Assembly: GCA_001797745.1 (NCBI GenBank) | Contig: MGQF01000050.1 | Coordinates: 60,211-69,103, forward strand | DNA from: Deltaproteobacteria bacterium RBG_13_52_11 | GTDB taxonomy: Bacteria; Desulfobacterota; B13-G15; RBG-16-54-18 | Reading direction: 5' to 3' | DNA: 8,893 nucleotides | Part shown: positions 6,226 through 8,893 of the stretch, piece by piece | How the letters are laid out: every line of letters starts with the position of its first letter | Position numbering within the stretch: position 1 is the stretch's first letter | Made by a program: the position numbers and the translations under genes | The notes under the pieces: generated by a model | Databases searched by the model: none | What the model was told of the DNA's origin: nothing | Seen by the model: the letters and a program-made list of their open reading frames with translations, nothing else

Positions 6226-7461
6226 TTACGGTACGGCTACGAAAATAGTTTTTGCATTCTTGGATACGCCTTTCATACATGTATCAATCGTGTAAGGATA
6301 ACACAGCGTCCGGTTGACACCAAGGGTCTTCTTCCCGCCAACGTAGGCTGGACCCCAGAGTGTCTGAAGGCTGCCCTTCTTGGTCAGCTTCTCGTAGGCC
6401 TCCAATACTTTCTGTGGGTCTACGCTCTTGGCCTTCTCTATGGTCTGCAGCAGTACCCAGAGACCATTATAGCCGACCAAATGGACATCCGAGATAAGGT
6501 CTTTCGCAGAATATTTCTTCAGAAACTCCGCCGAAACATATTTTGCTTCCTTTGACAGGCCAGCCTCATCTTTTAGCGAGATACCTACGCCGAATATGTC
6601 GGTGGCGTTACCACCGGCAATCATTGATGTAAAAGCAACGTCCAGATGCGTGGCGCAGAATATGGGGCCCTTGAATCCAAGTTCCCGGGCTGACTTGGTG
6701 ACAAAACCCCACGTGACCGGCGTTGAAATCGGTATAAATATGGCATCTGGCTTGGCGGACAACAGACGAGTCACTATAGGAGCGTAGTCCGAGCAGTCCG
6801 GCGCAATCCCTTCCAAATTTCCCACCACCTGGAGGCCCCTTTTGGGAAGGTTTACCTTAAGATCAGCAAAGGTTACTTCCAATGTCTTTTCGACAACACC
6901 GCAAACGGCTATCTTTTTCGCCTTCGGGTATTTTGCCTGCAGATAATCAAAAAGAAAAGGAGCAACTTCGTTATTCGCCCAGTGAAGCCGAATATAAAGC
7001 GGCTTATCTGCCGCTACGTCGGCATTGCCATCAAAGGGCAGAGCCCTGGATACATTCATACCATCAACTACGGCCATCAGCGCGCCGTTCTTTTTGGTGA
7101 TGGGATAAATCACGTTTTTCAGGTTATCGATTAATGGTCCGATGATAAATTTGGCCCCATCCGATTTAATGAGCTTCGTAGCCGCGGTGGCCGCCTGATC
7201 CGCGCTCATCGCATCATCTTCTACGATCAGCTTAATTTTGTAAGTATCTGCACCGACCTTCAAGCCACCGGCCTTGTTGTACTTATCGACGGCAAGCTCC
7301 CATCCCGCTTTACAGGCCATTCCCCCTGCGGCAGCAGGGCCGGTAAGAAATGCGATACCACCGATCACCAGCGTTTTTTCCGCCGCTAGTGAGGGGGCAG
7401 CAAATACAGGTAACGCTACCAGTGATAGAACCAGCAAAATAGATAATAATGTTTTCTTCAT
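6226..7461 (-). CDS. Branched-chain-amino-acid-type ABC transporter substrate-binding protein (LivJ family)
   Basis: This 411-residue secreted binding protein belongs to the periplasmic-binding fold type I family. It starts with a signal peptide: Lys2-Lys3, a hydrophobic core from about 5 to 20, and a type I cleavage site near residues 26/27 (SLAA-EK). The mature protein opens LVIGGIAFLTGP (31-42) and has YNKAGG at 61-66, EDD at 81-83 and IIGP at 106-109, all typical of LivJ-like proteins. It would capture a small ligand outside the membrane and deliver it to LivH/LivM. Members bind amino acids, aromatic acids, urea, amides or other organic acids, so the name does not fix the ligand; catabolic neighbours suggest an organic acid. 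ATG 7461 follows a very strong AGGAGGAGGG at 7467-7476. It lies 158 bases downstream of livM in the same direction, with its own candidate promoter and a dyad in the gap. Confidence 0.92.
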   Translation of the reverse strand: MKKTLLSILLVLSLVALPVFAAPSLAAEKTLVIGGIAFLTGPAAAGGMACKAGWELAVDKYNKAGGLKVGADTYKIKLIVEDDAMSADQAATAATKLIKSDGAKFIIGPLIDNLKNVIYPITKKNGALMAVVDGMNVSRALPFDGNADVAADKPLYIRLHWANNEVAPFLFDYLQAKYPKAKKIAVCGVVEKTLEVTFADLKVNLPKRGLQVVGNLEGIAPDCSDYAPIVTRLLSAKPDAIFIPISTPVTWGFVTKSARELGFKGPIFCATHLDVAFTSMIAGGNATDIFGVGISLKDEAGLSKEAKYVSAEFLKKYSAKDLISDVHLVGYNGLWVLLQTIEKAKSVDPQKVLEAYEKLTKKGSLQTLWGPAYVGGKKTLGVNRTLCYPYTIDTCMKGVSKNAKTIFVAVP

Positions 7462-7558
7462 TTCGTCCCTCCTCCTAATTCAATTTTATTTGTGCAACCT
7501 CACCTGGAGAGAAACGTATTTGTTTTGTGCCGTGAACCACCTCCCTTCACTAAATAAT

Positions 7559-7588
7559 AATATAAATTTTTTATCCCAAAGCAGTTAA
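7559..7588 (-). promoter_or_regulatory. Candidate promoter for the livJ-like gene
   Basis: On the minus strand TTAACT (7588-7583, 4 of 6 to the -35 consensus) and TATATT (7564-7559, 5 of 6 to the -10 consensus) are 18 bases apart. The start would be near 7552, about 90 bases before the ATG. The -35 box sits inside the 7578-7597 dyad, which would let a repressor or activator act there. This is a weak visual match. Confidence 0.3.
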
Positions 7589-7597
7589 CACTGCTTT
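7578..7597. repeat. Perfect 8-bp dyad between livM and livJ (AAAGCAGT / ACTGCTTT)
   Basis: AAAGCAGT (7578-7585), a 4-base centre TAAC, and ACTGCTTT (7590-7597) form a perfect dyad. It lies 22 bases past the livM stop on the minus strand. No T-run follows closely, so it resembles an operator or an RNA processing/attenuation hairpin more than a terminator. Confidence 0.55.
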
Positions 7598-7619
7598 AGA
7601 ATCTACACTATGGTTGAAG

Positions 7620-8639
7620 CTACCTTTTGCGCGATGGGGCCTTTTTTTGGAAGCGCCCCACTATCTTTCTATACGACATGGTAATATAGTGATGTAGTCT
7701 AACTAATCCTTCAGGCATGAAAAAGACGATGAGGATAAGTAGTGTCCCATATATTAAAGGGCGGTACATCTGCAACGGCCTGGAAAACTCGGGGATCAAC
7801 ATGAACAAGGTAGCACCTAAAATGGGACCAAAGAAGCTGCCCTCCCCCCCCACCACCATGTACAAGATGCAGTAAACAGAGGTAAAGAACCCAAATATAT
7901 TCGCAGGGGTGGTAGTGGGCGATAAGGCATGCACATAGAAGGCGTACAGGGCACCGGCAATGCCGGTAAAGAAGCACGCAACGACGAAGATGAATATCTT
8001 CTGCGCCATGAGATTGACGCCCACTGACTGGGCCAGGTTATCGGCTTCCCGTATCGAGGCCCAGACAAGACCTACGCGTGCGCGTTCCATGCGATAAAGA
8101 ATAAAAAGGCATAAACCGACGATAGTAATAGCGAGGTAGTAATAACTGGTGTCGGTGTCAAATGTTAAGGTAATTATCCCGGGAATGGTAATCGGGTTAG
8201 GCCAGATATCAAACACCAAGCCCTGCCAACCGCCGGTCAAATCTTTCATGTAGCCGGCAAGATACAGGAAGACAAAGGCTAGTAGAAGTGTGCTGATGGC
8301 AAAGTATACCCCCTTGACCCGGAAAAAGGGATAACCTATTGCTGCAGCAACAGCTGCGGCGAACAGGCCGCCAAGGGGCATGGTTATCCAGAAGGAGAGC
8401 CCCAGGTTTAAGGTCAGCAGGGCTGATGAATAACCCCCCAGGAGCATAAAGCCGGAGGTACCTATGGTAATCTCTCCGGTACGGTAGATGGCACGCATGC
8501 TAGATGTTGCCAGGATCATTATGGCGATTAAGATCAAGACGTGTATCCAGTAATCATTCCGTATAATCACAGGTAACAGGCCAACGAGCACCAGCACCAG
8601 CACCATAACCAGGCCTTTGACCAACTGTTCCCTAGTCAT
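7620..8639 (-). CDS. livM: Branched-chain-amino-acid-type ABC transporter permease (LivM)
   Basis: This 339-residue inner-membrane permease has many hydrophobic segments (for example about 8-26, 31-46, 88-104, 111-130, 168-182, 214-234, 250-264 and 296-309) and a basic C-terminal tail ending KKAPSRKR. LivM hallmarks are TGEITIGTSGFMLLGGY at 54-70, the cytoplasmic coupling loop RVGLVWASIREADNLAQSVG at 188-207 that meets the ATPases, and VVGGEGSFFGPILGA at 262-276. It pairs with LivH to form the channel. The start ATG 8639 overlaps the livH stop by 8 bases (ATGACTAG), with only a weak AAGGG upstream, so translation is probably coupled to livH. The length is normal. The ligand is set by the binding protein, so the gene name means the family, not leucine transport. 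Confidence 0.93.
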   Translation of the reverse strand: MTREQLVKGLVMVLVLVLVGLLPVIIRNDYWIHVLILIAIMILATSSMRAIYRTGEITIGTSGFMLLGGYSSALLTLNLGLSFWITMPLGGLFAAAVAAAIGYPFFRVKGVYFAISTLLLAFVFLYLAGYMKDLTGGWQGLVFDIWPNPITIPGIITLTFDTDTSYYYLAITIVGLCLFILYRMERARVGLVWASIREADNLAQSVGVNLMAQKIFIFVVACFFTGIAGALYAFYVHALSPTTTPANIFGFFTSVYCILYMVVGGEGSFFGPILGATLFMLIPEFSRPLQMYRPLIYGTLLILIVFFMPEGLVRLHHYITMSYRKIVGRFQKKAPSRKR

Positions 8640-8893
8640 GGCCGAATAACCCTTTCGGTTTGAATATGAGGAAAGCGATGACGAAAAGTAGCGGAATCAT
8701 TATACCCATCTGTGAGCCAAGGAAAAGGGTAAACACGCTCTCAGTGACACCCAAGATAAGCCCGCCCACGACTGCACCCGGCAGGCTGCCCAACCCCCCG
8801 ATAACGATAAGGGTAATCCCCTTGGTGAAGGCCAGGCCGCCCATGTAAGGGTCGAGGTTAAAGATACTGCCGCCGAGGGCGCCGCCGACAGCC
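8632..8893 (-). CDS. livH: Branched-chain-amino-acid-type ABC transporter permease (LivH), C-terminal part
   Basis: The 3' end of livH, running off the right edge of the window, gives 86 complete codons in frame before the TAG at 8632-8634. The frame stays open past the internal ATG at 8844, where it reads GGSIFNLDPYMGGLAFTKG, so that Met is not the real start. It has the LivH C-terminal signature ITLIVIGGLGSLPGAVVGG, a last membrane helix (IPLLFVIAFLIF) and the family ending KPKGLFGHD. It would form the heteromeric membrane channel with LivM, whose start overlaps its stop. The N-terminal two thirds lie outside the window. Confidence 0.92.
   Translation of the reverse strand, partial: AVGGALGGSIFNLDPYMGGLAFTKGITLIVIGGLGSLPGAVVGGLILGVTESVFTLFLGSQMGIMIPLLFVIAFLIFKPKGLFGHD

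Noticed and set aside
6127..6555. 142-codon plus-strand frame over the inverted repeat and the livJ 3' end
   Set aside because: Most of it is antisense to the livJ-like gene and no ribosome-binding site supports its start.
1..8893. CRISPR array, retron, toxin-antitoxin or phage-defence module
   Set aside because: No regularly spaced repeats, reverse transcriptase, toxin-antitoxin pair or defence-type domain is visible; the intact genes are metabolic or transport types.

Overview
The window reads as a catabolic segment of a bacterial chromosome, probably from an anaerobic or facultatively anaerobic organism. The signs are a large Fe-S/FMN/FAD enoate-reductase-type flavoprotein, an acyl-CoA-dehydrogenase-fold flavoprotein of the HpaB/4-hydroxybutyryl-CoA dehydratase superfamily, an SDR dehydrogenase and a branched-chain-amino-acid-type (LivJ/LivM/LivH) ABC importer. 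Strong GGAGG ribosome-binding sites precede most genes. The mix would suit a sulfate-reducing or syntrophic Desulfobacterota or a Firmicutes lineage, but the sequence alone does not settle the taxonomy.

Layout. Positions 1-164 (minus) hold the start of an unrecognised gene whose ribosome-binding site and best reading frame disagree, which suggests a frameshift. Positions 206-2314 (minus) encode a complete 702-residue old-yellow-enzyme/2,4-dienoyl-CoA-reductase-type protein. A roughly 540-base AT-rich divergent spacer follows, with one candidate promoter in each direction. Positions 2854-3627 (plus) encode an SDR dehydrogenase. Positions 3628-4087 lack an intact gene but hold a decayed piece that looks like an IS3-type transposase integrase domain. 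Positions 4088-5575 (minus) encode the HpaB/AbfD-like flavoprotein. Positions 5576-6225 are a second gene-poor spacer, with several inverted repeats (the best has 17/18-base arms at 6118-6195) and a possible gene remnant. Positions 6226-8893 (minus) hold livH (3' end), livM and a livJ-like substrate-binding protein, in that transcriptional order.

How they may work together (inference): the Liv-type importer would bring in a small organic acid or amino-acid-like compound. The three oxidoreductases (C=C reductase/dehydrogenase, alcohol/ketone SDR, acyl-CoA-dehydrogenase-fold flavoprotein) form a plausible set for beta-oxidation-like or ring-modifying steps on a cyclic, aromatic or unsaturated acid. 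The substrate cannot be read from the sequence. No transporter ATPases (LivG/LivF), CoA ligase or regulator lie inside the window.

The most unusual points are the loss of all three Fe-S cysteines but retention of the active-site histidine in the HpaB/AbfD-like protein, a His at the usual catalytic Tyr position in the enoate-reductase-like protein, the IS3-like relic, and the long inverted repeat beyond livJ. I saw no clear evidence of a wholly new system such as a CRISPR array, retron or defence island.
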